In this document: positions 45,826 through 55,626 of the stretch, in pieces
Layout of the letters: each line of letters starts with the position of its first letter
Position numbering within the stretch: the first letter of the stretch is position 1
Source of the DNA: an uncultured Gammaproteobacteria bacterium
Lineage (GTDB): Bacteria; Pseudomonadota; Gammaproteobacteria; Arenicellales; JAANXG01
DNA length: 64,000 bases
Reading direction: 5' to 3'
Assembly: GCA_947258785.1 (NCBI GenBank)
Contig: CAMYJT010000018.1
Coordinates: 1 to 64,000, forward strand
The notes under the pieces: generated by a model
Told to the model about the DNA's origin: nothing
Databases searched by the model: none
What the model saw: the letters and a program-made list of their open reading frames with translations, nothing else
Made by a program: the position numbers and the translations under genes

Positions 45826-47841
45826 ATGTCTGCAAAACCCCAAGCTAAGGTCTCCGATCGCAGGGAGCTGGCGAACGCCATTCGTGCGCTCAGTATGGAT
45901 GCGGTGCAGAAGGCGAACTCCGGACATCCCGGCATGCCTATGGGCATGGCGGATATTGCCGAGGTGCTGTGGAACGATGTCTTGAAACACAACCCAAACA
46001 ATCCGCAGTGGAGTGACCGAGACCGTTTCATCCTTTCCAATGGACATGGTTCGATGCTGCATTACGCGCTGCTGCATCTCAGCGGCTACGATCTGCCCAT
46101 CGAAGAGATCAGGCAATTCCGCCAGCTGCATTCTAGAACTCCCGGACACCCCGAATACGGCTACGCCCCGGGAATAGAGACGACGACCGGTCCGCTGGGC
46201 CAGGGCATTACCAACGGGGTGGGGATGGCCATCGCCGAGAAGACCTTGGCGGCACAGTTCAATCGTGGCGATCACAACGTCGTCGATCACCATACCTATG
46301 TGTTCCTGGGCGACGGTTGTCTGATGGAAGGGATTTCGCACGAAGCCTGTTCCCTGGCCGGGACCCTGGGTCTGGGCAAGCTCATTGCATTTTACGATGA
46401 CAACGGCATTTCCATCGACGGCGAGGTGGATCTATGGTTCACCGATGACACACCGCGACGCTTCGAGGCGTACGGCTGGCACGTAGTGCCGAATGTGGAC
46501 GGCCACGATGCCGCCGCCATCGGGCAGGCCATCGAAGCGGCACGCGCGGTCACCGACCGGCCCAGCCTGATCTGCTGCAAGACAGTGATCGGGTGGGGAT
46601 CTCCCAATAAGCAGGGCAAGGAAGAATGCCACGGCGCCGCCCTCGGTGTCGAAGAGGTGGCATTGGTTCGCGAGACCATCGGCTGGGCTCATGACCCCTT
46701 TGTGATCCCCGATGAAATCTATGCCGGGTGGGACGCCCGCACCCGGGGCGCCAACCTGGAAGCCGGCTGGAATAAGCGGTTTGCCGCCTATCAGGCCGAG
46801 TTTCCCGATCTGGCGGGCGAATTCAGCCGACGGATGAACCGCGAGATGCCGGAGCACTGGGAGACGGAGTCGAGTGCCTATGTGGCGTCCGCCGCGTCGG
46901 CGGCGAAAGACGATGCCACCCGCAAGCATTCCCAGGCGGCCCTCAACGCGTACGCGGCGCTGCTGCCGGAAATGCTGGGCGGGTCGGCGGATTTGACCGG
47001 TTCCAATAACACCAATTGGTCGGGATCCAAGGCCTTGACTGAGGCCGATGCCTCCGGGAACTACATCTACTACGGGGTCCGCGAGTTTGCGATGTCGGCG
47101 ATCATGAACGGAATCGCCCTGCATCGTGGACTGATTCCTTACGGCGGGACGTTTCTTATTTTTTCTGAGTACGCGCGCAATGCCTTGCGAATGGCTGCCT
47201 TGATGAAGGTGCCCACGATATTCGTCTACACACACGACTCCATAGGGCTTGGCGAAGACGGCCCAACCCATCAGGCCGTCGAGCAGACCGCATCGCTTCG
47301 CCTGATTCCCAATATGGTGGTTTGGCGGCCCTGCGATGGGGTGGAGACCGCGGTGGCGTGGAAGGCGGCCATAGAGCGAACCGACGGTCCCAGCAGTTTG
47401 CTGTTCACCCGTCAGGGCGTTCCCCATCAGTCCCGCACTCCAGAGCAGATCGACAACATCCGCCGCGGTGGTTATGTCCTGGTCGATACCGACGGCGATC
47501 CGGACGCGATTGTCATCGCGACTGGATCCGAAGTTGGGTTGGCGGTGCAGGCCGCCGGGAAGTTCGGCGGACGGGTTCGGGTGGTCTCCATGCCCGCAGT
47601 GGAATTGTTCGATGCACAGGATCCTGACTACCGGGAAGCCGTATTGCCCCGCCGGGTTGCTAAGCGTGTCGCCATCGAGGCCGGAGTCACCAACTGCTGG
47701 TACAAGTATGTGGGCACCGACGGCCGTGTACTGGGAGTCAATTCCTTCGGGGAATCGGCGCCTGCCAAACAGGTGTTCGAGCATTTCGGATTGACCGAAG
47801 ACAAATTGGTCGATGCGATCAACGATGTGTTGGGCGCCTAG
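45826..47841 (+). CDS. tktA: Transketolase
   Basis: Thiamine-diphosphate enzyme moving two-carbon units, here serving both the pentose phosphate pathway and ribulose regeneration in the Calvin cycle. The product is 671 residues, with [48 protein letters not shown], the ThDP motif [20 protein letters not shown], and [17 protein letters not shown] in the pyrimidine domain. A Shine-Dalgarno AGAGGGAGAG lies just before ATG 45826. It heads a rightward block of central-carbon genes. Confidence 0.97.
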   Translation: MSAKPQAKVSDRRELANAIRALSMDAVQKANSGHPGMPMGMADIAEVLWNDVLKHNPNNPQWSDRDRFILSNGHGSMLHYALLHLSGYDLPIEEIRQFRQLHSRTPGHPEYGYAPGIETTTGPLGQGITNGVGMAIAEKTLAAQFNRGDHNVVDHHTYVFLGDGCLMEGISHEACSLAGTLGLGKLIAFYDDNGISIDGEVDLWFTDDTPRRFEAYGWHVVPNVDGHDAAAIGQAIEAARAVTDRPSLICCKTVIGWGSPNKQGKEECHGAALGVEEVALVRETIGWAHDPFVIPDEIYAGWDARTRGANLEAGWNKRFAAYQAEFPDLAGEFSRRMNREMPEHWETESSAYVASAASAAKDDATRKHSQAALNAYAALLPEMLGGSADLTGSNNTNWSGSKALTEADASGNYIYYGVREFAMSAIMNGIALHRGLIPYGGTFLIFSEYARNALRMAALMKVPTIFVYTHDSIGLGEDGPTHQAVEQTASLRLIPNMVVWRPCDGVETAVAWKAAIERTDGPSSLLFTRQGVPHQSRTPEQIDNIRRGGYVLVDTDGDPDAIVIATGSEVGLAVQAAGKFGGRVRVVSMPAVELFDAQDPDYREAVLPRRVAKRVAIEAGVTNCWYKYVGTDGRVLGVNSFGESAPAKQVFEHFGLTEDKLVDAINDVLGA

Positions 47842-47933
47842 CCCGTGCCGGTCATCGTTACTAACGCCGACCAGGAGCGTCGCCGATGCATAACAATCTT
47901 AATTTGTAATGGTTTAGTTCCGAGGAGAACCGA

Positions 47934-48944
47934 ATGGCAATCAGAGTAGCAATTAATGGTTTTGGGCGGATCGGTCGCAACGTATTCCGCGCCATGTTCG
48001 AATCCGGTCGTGATGACGAGTTTGACGTGATCGCCGTGAATGATTTGGGGGACGCGAACACAAACGCGCACCTGCTCCAATACGACACCGCCCACGGAAG
48101 ATTTTCACGCGACGTGGTCGTGAAAGGAGACTCGTTCATGGTTGGCGACGAGGAAGTTAAGGTGTTGGCCGAGCGGAATCCCAGCAAATTGCCTTGGAGT
48201 GAGCTGAAAGTAGACGTTGTTCTCGAGTGCACAGGCCTGTTCAACAGCAAGGAAAAGGCCGGAGCACACCTGGAGGCGGGGGCGAAAAAGGTGGTTCTCT
48301 CTGCGCCGGGCGGCAAGGACGTCGATGCCACAATCGTCTACGGTGTCAACCACGATGTCTTGAAGTCTACCGATACGGTCATCTCAAACGCCTCGTGCAC
48401 GACCAACTGCCTGGCGCCAATGGTAAAGGCGTTGCACGATCACATCGGTGTGGAGTGCGGATTGATGACCACCATACACGCCTACACCAACGATCAGGTC
48501 CTGACTGACGTGTATCACTCCGACCTGCGCCGGGCGCGTTCCGCGACCCAATCGATGATACCCACGAAGACTGGTGCCGCGGCTGCCGTCGGCCTGGTCT
48601 TGCCGGAACTTAACGGCAAACTGGACGGCTTTGCCGTGCGTGTGCCGACCATCAATGTGTCTCTGGTCGATCTGACCTTCCAGGCTGCCCGTGACACTTC
48701 GGTTGAGGAGGTGCACCAGATCATGAAAGACGCGTCCAACGGTGAGCTCAACGGAATTTTGGCCTTCAACGAAGAACCCCTGGTGTCCATCGATTTCAAC
48801 CACACATCCGTGTCGTCGACCTACGATGCCTCGATGACCCGCGTGGTCAACGGCAGGATCGTCAAGGTTTGTTCCTGGTATGACAATGAGTGGGGATTTT
48901 CCAATCGCATGTTGGACACTACCAGGGCGTTCATGGAAGCCTAG
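47934..48944 (+). CDS. gap: Glyceraldehyde-3-phosphate dehydrogenase
   Basis: A 336-residue phosphorylating dehydrogenase with [17 protein letters not shown] and the active-site [17 protein letters not shown] (Cys in SCTTN). Thereafter come [17 protein letters not shown]-type text ([18 protein letters not shown]) and [12 protein letters not shown]. The residue after the first strand is not decisive for NAD versus NADP. Set between tktA and pgk, it would run in the reductive direction during autotrophy. AGGAG-like sequence precedes the start. Confidence 0.97.
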   Translation: MAIRVAINGFGRIGRNVFRAMFESGRDDEFDVIAVNDLGDANTNAHLLQYDTAHGRFSRDVVVKGDSFMVGDEEVKVLAERNPSKLPWSELKVDVVLECTGLFNSKEKAGAHLEAGAKKVVLSAPGGKDVDATIVYGVNHDVLKSTDTVISNASCTTNCLAPMVKALHDHIGVECGLMTTIHAYTNDQVLTDVYHSDLRRARSATQSMIPTKTGAAAAVGLVLPELNGKLDGFAVRVPTINVSLVDLTFQAARDTSVEEVHQIMKDASNGELNGILAFNEEPLVSIDFNHTSVSSTYDASMTRVVNGRIVKVCSWYDNEWGFSNRMLDTTRAFMEA

Positions 48945-49013
48945 CCGAACGGTACCGCTTGGTTCCGGCGGACGACGTTAACAAAGTCATCCACCTCACT
49001 GGTCTAAATTTTC

Positions 49014-50189
49014 ATGGCTATCATAAAAATGATCGACCTGGACCTGGCCGGTAAACGGGTTTTGATTCGAGAAGATCTCAACGTTCCCATCAAGGACGGC
49101 AGGGTAGCCAGCGATACACGCATCCGGGCGGCGCTGCCAACCATCGAACACGCCAGCAACTCCGGCGCCAAGGTGATGTTGATGTCGCACCTCGGCAGAC
49201 CGCAGGAGGGCGAGTACGACACGGCCTATTCGCTCGCTCCGGTGGCGGCGCACCTGTCCGATCTCTTGCAGCAGCCGGTGCGCCTGGTGAAGGAGTGGTT
49301 GGACGGTGTGGACGTTGGAGACGGTGAGATAGTGCTGTGTGAGAACGTCCGCTTCAACCAGGGTGAGAAAAGCGACAGCGAGGGATTGGCCAGGCAGATG
49401 GCGGCGTTGTGCGATGTGTACGTCATGGATGCGTTCGGCACCGCTCACCGCGCGCAGGCTTCCACCCACGGTGTCGCCATCTACGCGCCGATCGCCTGCG
49501 CTGGCCCGTTGCTGGCGGCGGAATTGGAGGCATTGGGCACCGCCCTGGAAAACCCGGCCCGCCCGCTCACGGCCATCGTCGGCGGCGCCAAGGTGTCGAC
49601 CAAGCTGACCGTGCTCGAATCTCTGTCCAAGATCGTCGATCAACTCGTTCCTGGCGGCGGGATCGCAAACACGTTCATCGCCGCGTCGGGCCATGCGGTG
49701 GGCAAGTCCCTCTACGAACAGGATCTGGTCGCCGAGGCCGGGCGGCTGATGGAGGCCGCACGGGCCAAGGGCGGGGATATTCCGGTACCCACGGATGTAG
49801 TGGTGGGCAGAGAGTTTTCCGAGTCCGCCCAAGCCGTGGTAAAGCCGGTGACGGAGGTCGATGCGGACGACATGATCCTGGACATCGGTCCCGAGACCGC
49901 GCAGCGGTACGGCGAGGTGATGCGTTCGGCGGGTACTATCGTTTGGAACGGGCCGGTGGGTGTGTTCGAGTTCGATCAATTCGGTGCCGGCACCCGGGCG
50001 TTGGGCGCGGCGATTGCAGCGAGTTCGGCGTTCTCGATCGCCGGCGGCGGCGACACCCTGGCCGCGGTGGATAAATACGGCATTGCCGACAAGATTTCGT
50101 ACATCTCCACCGGTGGGGGAGCGTTTCTGGAGTTTCTGGAGGGAAAAAAATTGCCTGCGGTCGCTGTGCTCGAACGGCGGTCGGGTTGA
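49014..50189 (+). CDS. pgk: Phosphoglycerate kinase
   Basis: Monomeric kinase of 391 residues: [26 protein letters not shown], the ENVRFN strand, [22 protein letters not shown], and the C-terminal NGPVGVFE and GGGDTLAAV with the ATP loop. Together with Gap it converts 3-phosphoglycerate, the RuBisCO product, to triose phosphate. It follows gap by 69 bases without an evident terminator. Confidence 0.97.
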   Translation: MAIIKMIDLDLAGKRVLIREDLNVPIKDGRVASDTRIRAALPTIEHASNSGAKVMLMSHLGRPQEGEYDTAYSLAPVAAHLSDLLQQPVRLVKEWLDGVDVGDGEIVLCENVRFNQGEKSDSEGLARQMAALCDVYVMDAFGTAHRAQASTHGVAIYAPIACAGPLLAAELEALGTALENPARPLTAIVGGAKVSTKLTVLESLSKIVDQLVPGGGIANTFIAASGHAVGKSLYEQDLVAEAGRLMEAARAKGGDIPVPTDVVVGREFSESAQAVVKPVTEVDADDMILDIGPETAQRYGEVMRSAGTIVWNGPVGVFEFDQFGAGTRALGAAIAASSAFSIAGGGDTLAAVDKYGIADKISYISTGGGAFLEFLEGKKLPAVAVLERRSG

Positions 50190-50350
50190 ACGCCCCAGAC
50201 CCGCTACACCGTGTTCCAAGACCGTTGACCAAAGCGTATGGGACTGGACAACTCAGTGCTCGGTTCGGCGTCCCGGTTGACCCGCTTGCCCCTGCGGCCG
50301 CTTCAGGACTGCAGTGCCCGATGAATGCGCCCACAGTATTCGGCAACTGA

Positions 50351-51766
50351 ATGTTACGCCGAACCAAAATCGTAGCGACGTTGGGCCCGGCGACGGACCG
50401 GACTGGGGAGCTCGAGCGTGTTATCGAGAACGGTATGAATGTCGCCCGGATCAATTTTTCCCATGGGGATCGGGCGGGCCATGTCGAGCGAATCATGAAG
50501 GTGCGGGAAATCGCCGAAGCGGGTGGGCGCCACGTCGGCGTAATGGTCGATTTGCAGGGACCGAAGATCCGCATAAAAGGTTTCCAGGACGGCGGTGTGA
50601 CCTTGGTTGACGGCGATCGTTTCATCCTGGATGTGTCGCTGGATGCCGATGCGGGCACCGGGGAACGGGTGGGTGTGACTCACACAACATTGACGGACGA
50701 AGTCAGCAAAGACGACGTTCTGTTGTTGGACGACGGCAATATCGTCATGCAGGTCGAGGCTGTCGCCGGGGACGAGGTCTATTGCCGGGTGACGAACGGC
50801 GGCAGACTGACCGGCTCCAAGGGTTTGAATCGCTTGGGGGGAGGGCTCTCGGCGCCGGCACTGACCGAAAAAGACCATGCCGACATCCGGATTGCCGCGG
50901 AAAACGAGGCCGACTATCTGGCGGTGTCCTTCGTACGCAACGTCGAAGATGTGGCACGCGCACGGGAGCTGTTTCGGAAGGCGGGCGGGACCGGCGGGAT
51001 CGTGTCGAAAATTGAACGGGCCGAAGCGATCGACAACGTCGGCGCGATTATTGAAGCGTCGGACGGCGTCATGATCGCGCGGGGCGATCTCGGTGTCGAG
51101 ATCGGTGACGCGGAGCTGCCGGGGATGCAGAAGCAGATAATACGGCAGGCGCGGGAATCGAATCGAGTGGTCATCACCGCGACGCAGATGATGCAGTCGA
51201 TGGTAGAGAGTCCGCAGGCGACGCGTGCGGAGGTGCTGGACGTCGCCAACGCCGTCCTGGACGGAACCGATGCCGTCATGCTGTCCGCCGAGACTGCGAT
51301 CGGGCGTCACCCGGCGCGGGTGGTCGGGGCGATGGATCGCATCTGCCGTGGTGCCGAGCGACAACGGGTGACGTTCAACCATCGCGTGGACGCCCATTTC
51401 CAGACCATCGAGGAATCCATTGCGATGGCGGCGATGTACACCGCCAATCATCTACGGGTGAAGGCGATTGTCGCGATGACGGAATCGGGTGCAACTGCGA
51501 AATGGATGTCCCGGAACAGCTCCGGCATCCCGATATTCGCGATGTCTTCGAATGTGGAAACGGTCCGGCGGGTCGCGTTGTATCGAGGCGTTTACCCGAT
51601 GCTGGTCGACGCCGACTACATGAGTAGCGATCGAGGCGAGCAGCAGGCGATCCGTGAATTGAGGCGATTGCGGGTTGCGAACAAAGATGACGCCATCATC
51701 GTCACCAAGGGCGATTTGGCGGGTTTGAGGGGCGGCACTAATTCGATGAAGGTGCTGAAAGTTTAG
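50351..51766 (+). CDS. pyk: Pyruvate kinase
   Basis: A 471-residue enzyme with RRTKIVATLGPATD, GMNVARINFSHGD, DLQGPKIRI, the active-site VSKIERAEAIDNVGAI and MIARGDLGVEIG, and the domain 3 ending VTKGDLAGLRGGTN with the effector region. It makes pyruvate and ATP from phosphoenolpyruvate, so it takes fixed carbon out of the cycle block in which it is placed. The 160-base gap after pgk is moderate. Confidence 0.97.
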   Translation: MLRRTKIVATLGPATDRTGELERVIENGMNVARINFSHGDRAGHVERIMKVREIAEAGGRHVGVMVDLQGPKIRIKGFQDGGVTLVDGDRFILDVSLDADAGTGERVGVTHTTLTDEVSKDDVLLLDDGNIVMQVEAVAGDEVYCRVTNGGRLTGSKGLNRLGGGLSAPALTEKDHADIRIAAENEADYLAVSFVRNVEDVARARELFRKAGGTGGIVSKIERAEAIDNVGAIIEASDGVMIARGDLGVEIGDAELPGMQKQIIRQARESNRVVITATQMMQSMVESPQATRAEVLDVANAVLDGTDAVMLSAETAIGRHPARVVGAMDRICRGAERQRVTFNHRVDAHFQTIEESIAMAAMYTANHLRVKAIVAMTESGATAKWMSRNSSGIPIFAMSSNVETVRRVALYRGVYPMLVDADYMSSDRGEQQAIRELRRLRVANKDDAIIVTKGDLAGLRGGTNSMKVLKV

Positions 51767-51823
51767 ACAAACAATGTTGAACATCAACACGAAGACTTCG
51801 CACTATAGAGTAAGGAGAACCAT

Positions 51824-52888
51824 ATGGCTCTTATTTCACTGAGACAACTGTTGGACCACGCGGCGGAGCACGACTACGGCGTGCCGGCGTTTAACGTAAA
51901 CAATCTGGAACAGATGCGGGCCATAATGGAAGCCGCGGACCAGACGGACAGCCCGGTCATCGTGCAGGCGTCGGCCGGCGCCCGAACCTATGCCGGAGCC
52001 CCATTTCTGCGCCACTTGATATTGTCCGCGATTGAGGAGTGGCCCCACATCCCGGTGGTCATGCACCAGGATCACGGCGCGTCACCAGCGGTGTGTCAAC
52101 GGTCGATCCAATTGGGATTTTCTTCGGTAATGATGGACGGTTCTCTCGGTGAGGACATGAAGACGCCGATGGACTACGACTACAACGCGCGGGTAACCCG
52201 CCAGGTCGTCGATCTGGCACACGCCTGTGGCGTGTCGGTGGAGGGAGAGCTCGGATGCTTGGGTTCCCTGGAGACCGGTATGGCCGGCGAGGAGGACGGA
52301 TCCGGGGCCGAAGGCAAACTCGATCATTCCCAGCTGTTGACCGACCCTGAGGAGGCCGCTAAGTTCGTCCAAGACACCCATGTCGACGCGCTGGCCATTG
52401 CCATCGGCACCAGCCACGGCGCCTACAAATTCACCCGGCCACCGACAGGGGACATTCTCGCCATCGAGCGAATCAAGGAAATCCACGCGCGTATTCCCGA
52501 CACACATTTGGTCATGCACGGTTCCAGCTCCGTGCCGCAGGACTGGCTGAAAGTCATCAACGAGCACGGCGGTGACATGGGCGAGACCTATGGCGTGCCG
52601 GTGGAAGAGATACAGGAAGGCATCAAACACGGTGTGCGCAAGGTCAATATCGATACGGATCTGCGGATGGCGTCGACTGGCGCGATTCGCAAGCATCTGC
52701 ACGACAACCCGAAGAACTTCGATCCGCGCAAATACTTGAGCGCCGCGACTGCGGCGATGCGGGACATCTGCAAGGCCCGTTACGAAGCGTTCGGCACCAC
52801 CGGCAGCGCCTCCAAGATTAAGCCGACCAGTCTCGAAGTCATGACTGCGCGTTACGCCAATGGCGAACTGAATCCGCGCGTCAACTGA
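51824..52888 (+). CDS. fbaA: Fructose-bisphosphate aldolase class II
   Basis: Zinc-dependent aldolase, 354 residues. Metal and substrate motifs: [58 protein letters not shown] and KVNIDTDLR. The CbbA subtype in autotrophs also uses sedoheptulose bisphosphate. AAGGAGAA precedes the start. A class I aldolase lies 560 bases downstream, so two unrelated aldolases are encoded side by side. Confidence 0.97.
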   Translation: MALISLRQLLDHAAEHDYGVPAFNVNNLEQMRAIMEAADQTDSPVIVQASAGARTYAGAPFLRHLILSAIEEWPHIPVVMHQDHGASPAVCQRSIQLGFSSVMMDGSLGEDMKTPMDYDYNARVTRQVVDLAHACGVSVEGELGCLGSLETGMAGEEDGSGAEGKLDHSQLLTDPEEAAKFVQDTHVDALAIAIGTSHGAYKFTRPPTGDILAIERIKEIHARIPDTHLVMHGSSSVPQDWLKVINEHGGDMGETYGVPVEEIQEGIKHGVRKVNIDTDLRMASTGAIRKHLHDNPKNFDPRKYLSAATAAMRDICKARYEAFGTTGSASKIKPTSLEVMTARYANGELNPRVN

Positions 52889-52978
52889 CTTGAGGTGCGG
52901 AATGATTGCTAGGAGACGTGGAGGTTCGCTGGTACGCCGCCGCCGGGCCAACTGCGTGCGCAGCATAGATAAACTCTG

Positions 52979-53368
52979 ATGTTGAGCCGATATCCTTGTC
53001 CCTGTTGCGGCTACAGGGTCTTTGACCGGGAGCCGGGCAGCCACGTCATCTGCCCGATCTGTCACTGGGAGGATAATCTGGTGCAGCTCCGCTTCCCCAC
53101 CATGCCGGGAGCGGCCAACGCGGTCTCGCTCGAGAGGGGCCAGGACAACTTCGCCGCATTCGGCGCCATTGAGAAGCGTTACCTTAATGACATTCGCGAG
53201 CCGCTGTCCGATGAGCGGCGGGACGCCGGCTGGCGGCGCCTCGATCCGGCTCGGGATAATCCCGAGCAACCCAGATCTGGAGTGGACTACGCCAATTCCT
53301 ATCCCGAGCACGACTACACCGTGTTGTACTACTGGCGTTTGAGCTATTGGCGGCGCGTGGTCGGCTGA
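52979..53368 (+). CDS. CPCC-motif cysteine-rich protein
   Basis: A 129-residue protein beginning with two metal-binding-like pairs: YPCPCCGYRVF (residues 6-16) and VICPICHWEDN (about 24-34). An acidic C-terminal part with YPEHDYTVLYYWRL completes it. The CPCC plus CPxC pattern is that of the CPCC family (PF14206), of unknown function and perhaps zinc binding. It sits alone between the two aldolase genes. Confidence 0.8.
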   Translation: MLSRYPCPCCGYRVFDREPGSHVICPICHWEDNLVQLRFPTMPGAANAVSLERGQDNFAAFGAIEKRYLNDIREPLSDERRDAGWRRLDPARDNPEQPRSGVDYANSYPEHDYTVLYYWRLSYWRRVVG

Positions 53369-53444
53369 GGCGCTTGCCCGGGTTGGCAGCTACGGTAGAA
53401 TCCCAGCTATCTTATTCCGTAAACTCAACCGAGAGGAGGATCTT

Positions 53445-54467
53445 GTGAACCTTCAGCAGCTGACAGAGACCGCAGCGGCCATGGTCGCGCCCGGCAAAGG
53501 CATACTGGCTATGGATGAAAGCCATCCAACCTGCAACAAACGGTTCAGCAAGTTAGGGATCCCCACCACCGAGGCCAACCGCCGCGAGTACCGGCACATG
53601 CTGCTCAAGGAAGACGAAATGGGTCAGTACATCGGAGGGGCGATATTGTTTGACGAGACCCTTCGTCAAACTACGCTCAACGGAAAACCTTTCGCCGAAC
53701 GCCTTACCGAGCTGGGTATCGTGCCCGGGATTAAGGTCGACAAGGGCGCAAAAGACTTGGCGTTGCATCCGGGTGAGAAGGTTACCGAGGGTTTGGACGG
53801 GTTGCGTGACAGATTGGCCGAGTACTACGAACTCGGTGCTCGCTTCGCCAAGTGGCGGGCCGTGATAACGATTGGAGAGGGCATCCCGAGCGAGGCCTGT
53901 TTGATGGCCAATGCCCACGCCCTCGCGCGTTATGCGGCGCTCTGTCAGGAAATGAATCTCGTCCCCATCGTCGAACCAGAGGTGTTGATGGATGGCACAC
54001 ACACCATCGAGCGGTCCTATGAGGTGACCCATGCCGCTCAGCAATCGGTGTTTGAACAATTGGACGAGCAAGGCGTTGCCCTGGCTGGGATGGTGCTGAA
54101 GCCCAACATGGTGGTGTCCGGTTACGAGTGTCCGCAGCGGGCCGATGTCCATCAGGTGGCCGAGGAGACCATCCGTTGCCTGTCGAGCACGGTGCCGGAG
54201 GCCGTGCCGGGCGTTGCGTTTCTGTCCGGTGGACAAACCGACGAAGAGGCCACCGAACACCTGAACGCCATGAACGCGTTGGGTGGCAATCTGCCCTGGC
54301 GGCTGACGTTTTCGTACGGGCGCGCGCTTCAGCAGGCGGCGATGCAGGCTTGGAATGGAGACGCCGGCAATATCGACCACGCGGCCAAGGTGATTTTGCA
54401 TCGCGCCAAGATGAACGGCGCCGCGGCCCGTGGCGCGTACAAACCGGAGATGGAACAAGCGGCCTGA
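53445..54467 (+). CDS. fbaB: Fructose-bisphosphate aldolase class I
   Basis: Schiff-base aldolase of 340 residues with the class I signature: GKGILAMDESHPTCNKRF, AILFDETLRQ, the IKVDKGAKDL segment, FAKWRAVITIGEG, VEPEVLMDG, and the Schiff-base lysine in GMVLKPNMVV followed by FLSGGQTDEEATEHLNAMN. It starts at GTG with GAGAGGAGG upstream. It is unrelated in fold details and mechanism to the metal-dependent FbaA nearby, and its metal independence may matter under iron or zinc limitation (inference). Confidence 0.96.
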   Translation: MNLQQLTETAAAMVAPGKGILAMDESHPTCNKRFSKLGIPTTEANRREYRHMLLKEDEMGQYIGGAILFDETLRQTTLNGKPFAERLTELGIVPGIKVDKGAKDLALHPGEKVTEGLDGLRDRLAEYYELGARFAKWRAVITIGEGIPSEACLMANAHALARYAALCQEMNLVPIVEPEVLMDGTHTIERSYEVTHAAQQSVFEQLDEQGVALAGMVLKPNMVVSGYECPQRADVHQVAEETIRCLSSTVPEAVPGVAFLSGGQTDEEATEHLNAMNALGGNLPWRLTFSYGRALQQAAMQAWNGDAGNIDHAAKVILHRAKMNGAAARGAYKPEMEQAA

Positions 54468-54493
54468 CCGAAAACAATTAAAAAAGTCAGTGG

Positions 54494-54526
54494 GGCCGGG
54501 TGTTCGCTGCGGCGCTGAGCCCGGCC
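54494..54526 (-). terminator. Hairpin between fbaB and cbbR
   Basis: GGCCGGG (54494-54500) pairs with CCCGGCC (54520-54526) around a 19-base loop. On the reverse strand a run of six T follows about eight bases later, fitting weak termination for cbbR; on the forward strand there is no T-run. The structure could serve both convergent genes. Confidence 0.4.
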
Positions 54527-54542
54527 GGCAAACCCTTTGCGA

Positions 54543-55424
54543 TTATCGGGTCAGCAGGAAATCCTTGAACGTGCTGGCAACCGTCGACAGGCGTTTGCCT
54601 TTGCGGTGAACAAGATGCCAGTGGCGCAGGATCGGGAAATCTTCGACATTAAGGATCGTCAACTGCTTCAATTGCAGTTCCATCGACAGCGTATCCCGTG
54701 ACAATAAGCCCAGGCCGAGACCTGCCGCAACGCTTTGTTTGATGGCTTCGTTGCTGCCCAGCTCCATTCCGGTGCGGACTCTAATGTTGCGTCCGCTGAA
54801 GAAACGCTCCATTGCTATCCGTGTCCCCGATCCCGGCTCCCGGAGCAGAAAGGGTTGATCCTGCAGTTCCCTCAGGCGCACGCGCTTACGTCGGCTCAAT
54901 GGGTGATGCGGGGGGGCGACGACCACCAGTGGGTTGTCTCGGAAGGCGGTAAAGGCAAGATCCCGGTCGCCGGGCGGGCGACCCATGACCACGATATCGG
55001 TTTGATTGTATTCCAGCTGTTTCAACAGCCCTTCCCGGTTGGTGACGTCCAGCCGGATGCTCACCCCCGGGTGTTGTTTGTTGAAGCGGGCGAGGAGTCC
55101 GGGCACGAAATAATTGGCAGTGGTCGCCACGGTGATGTTCAGGTGTCCCCGGTGCAGACCTTTGAGTTCGTCGAAGACCGCCTCGGCCTCTGTCAACTGT
55201 GTGTCGATGTTGCGGCTGTAATGCTGGAGTTCCCGACCGGCCTCGGTGAGGAAGATTTTCTTGCCAATTTGCTCGAACAACGGCAGTTCGATAGATTCCT
55301 CCAGTTGCCGGACCTGAATGGAGACCGCCGGTTGGGAGAGGTGCAGTTCCTCGGCGGCGCGGGTGTAACTCAAGTGCCGGGCCACGGCGCCGAACACCTG
55401 GAGCTGGCGCAAAGTCACGTGCAT
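54543..55424 (-). CDS. cbbR: LysR-type regulator CbbR
   Basis: A 293-residue LysR-type activator, divergent from the RuBisCO operon. The N-terminal winged helix-turn-helix LRQLQVFGAVARHLSYTRAA is followed by EELHLSQPAVSIQVRQLEE. The effector domain shows ITVATTANYFVPGLL and PLVVVAPPHHPLSRRKRV, much as in CbbR proteins, which sense metabolites such as phosphoenolpyruvate or RuBP. The position 202 bases from cbbL and an AT-rich palindromic gap between support the role. Confidence 0.93.
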   Translation of the reverse strand: MHVTLRQLQVFGAVARHLSYTRAAEELHLSQPAVSIQVRQLEESIELPLFEQIGKKIFLTEAGRELQHYSRNIDTQLTEAEAVFDELKGLHRGHLNITVATTANYFVPGLLARFNKQHPGVSIRLDVTNREGLLKQLEYNQTDIVVMGRPPGDRDLAFTAFRDNPLVVVAPPHHPLSRRKRVRLRELQDQPFLLREPGSGTRIAMERFFSGRNIRVRTGMELGSNEAIKQSVAAGLGLGLLSRDTLSMELQLKQLTILNVEDFPILRHWHLVHRKGKRLSTVASTFKDFLLTR

Positions 55425-55441
55425 GCACCAATATTATCATA

Positions 55442-55477
55442 AATAAATATTTATGGATTATATAATTAATATTTATT
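55442..55477. promoter_or_regulatory. cbbR-cbbL divergent operator/promoter
   Basis: In an otherwise GC-rich region this AT-only stretch has AATAAATATT (55442-55451) inverted as AATATTTATT (55468-55477). The palindrome ATTATATAAT lies between them (55457-55466), giving a TATAAT -10 on both strands. The repeats contain the TNNA-type LysR core many times. No -35 consensus fits for cbbL, as expected for an activator-dependent promoter. CbbR binding here is inferred. The rest of the 202-base gap is the cbbL leader. Confidence 0.55.
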
Positions 55478-55626
55478 TTTACTGATGATTCAGATCGGTT
55501 AACGTTCGATTCAGTGACACGAATCAAAACGTGCCGCACCGGGCGTTTGTACACTTCAGGCTCGAATCCGTACCGGGTTCGGCCGGTAAAACCAAAACTG
55601 GTTTGTTATTTGTGGAGAAACTAAAG

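Noticed and set aside
46432..47784. 450-codon reverse open frame inside tktA
   Set aside because: Antisense shadow of a highly conserved gene, with composition typical of such shadows.
52082..53311. 409-codon reverse open frame across fbaA and the CPCC gene
   Set aside because: It lies antisense to two clear genes; long antisense frames are common in this GC-rich sequence, and the translation has no recognisable domain.
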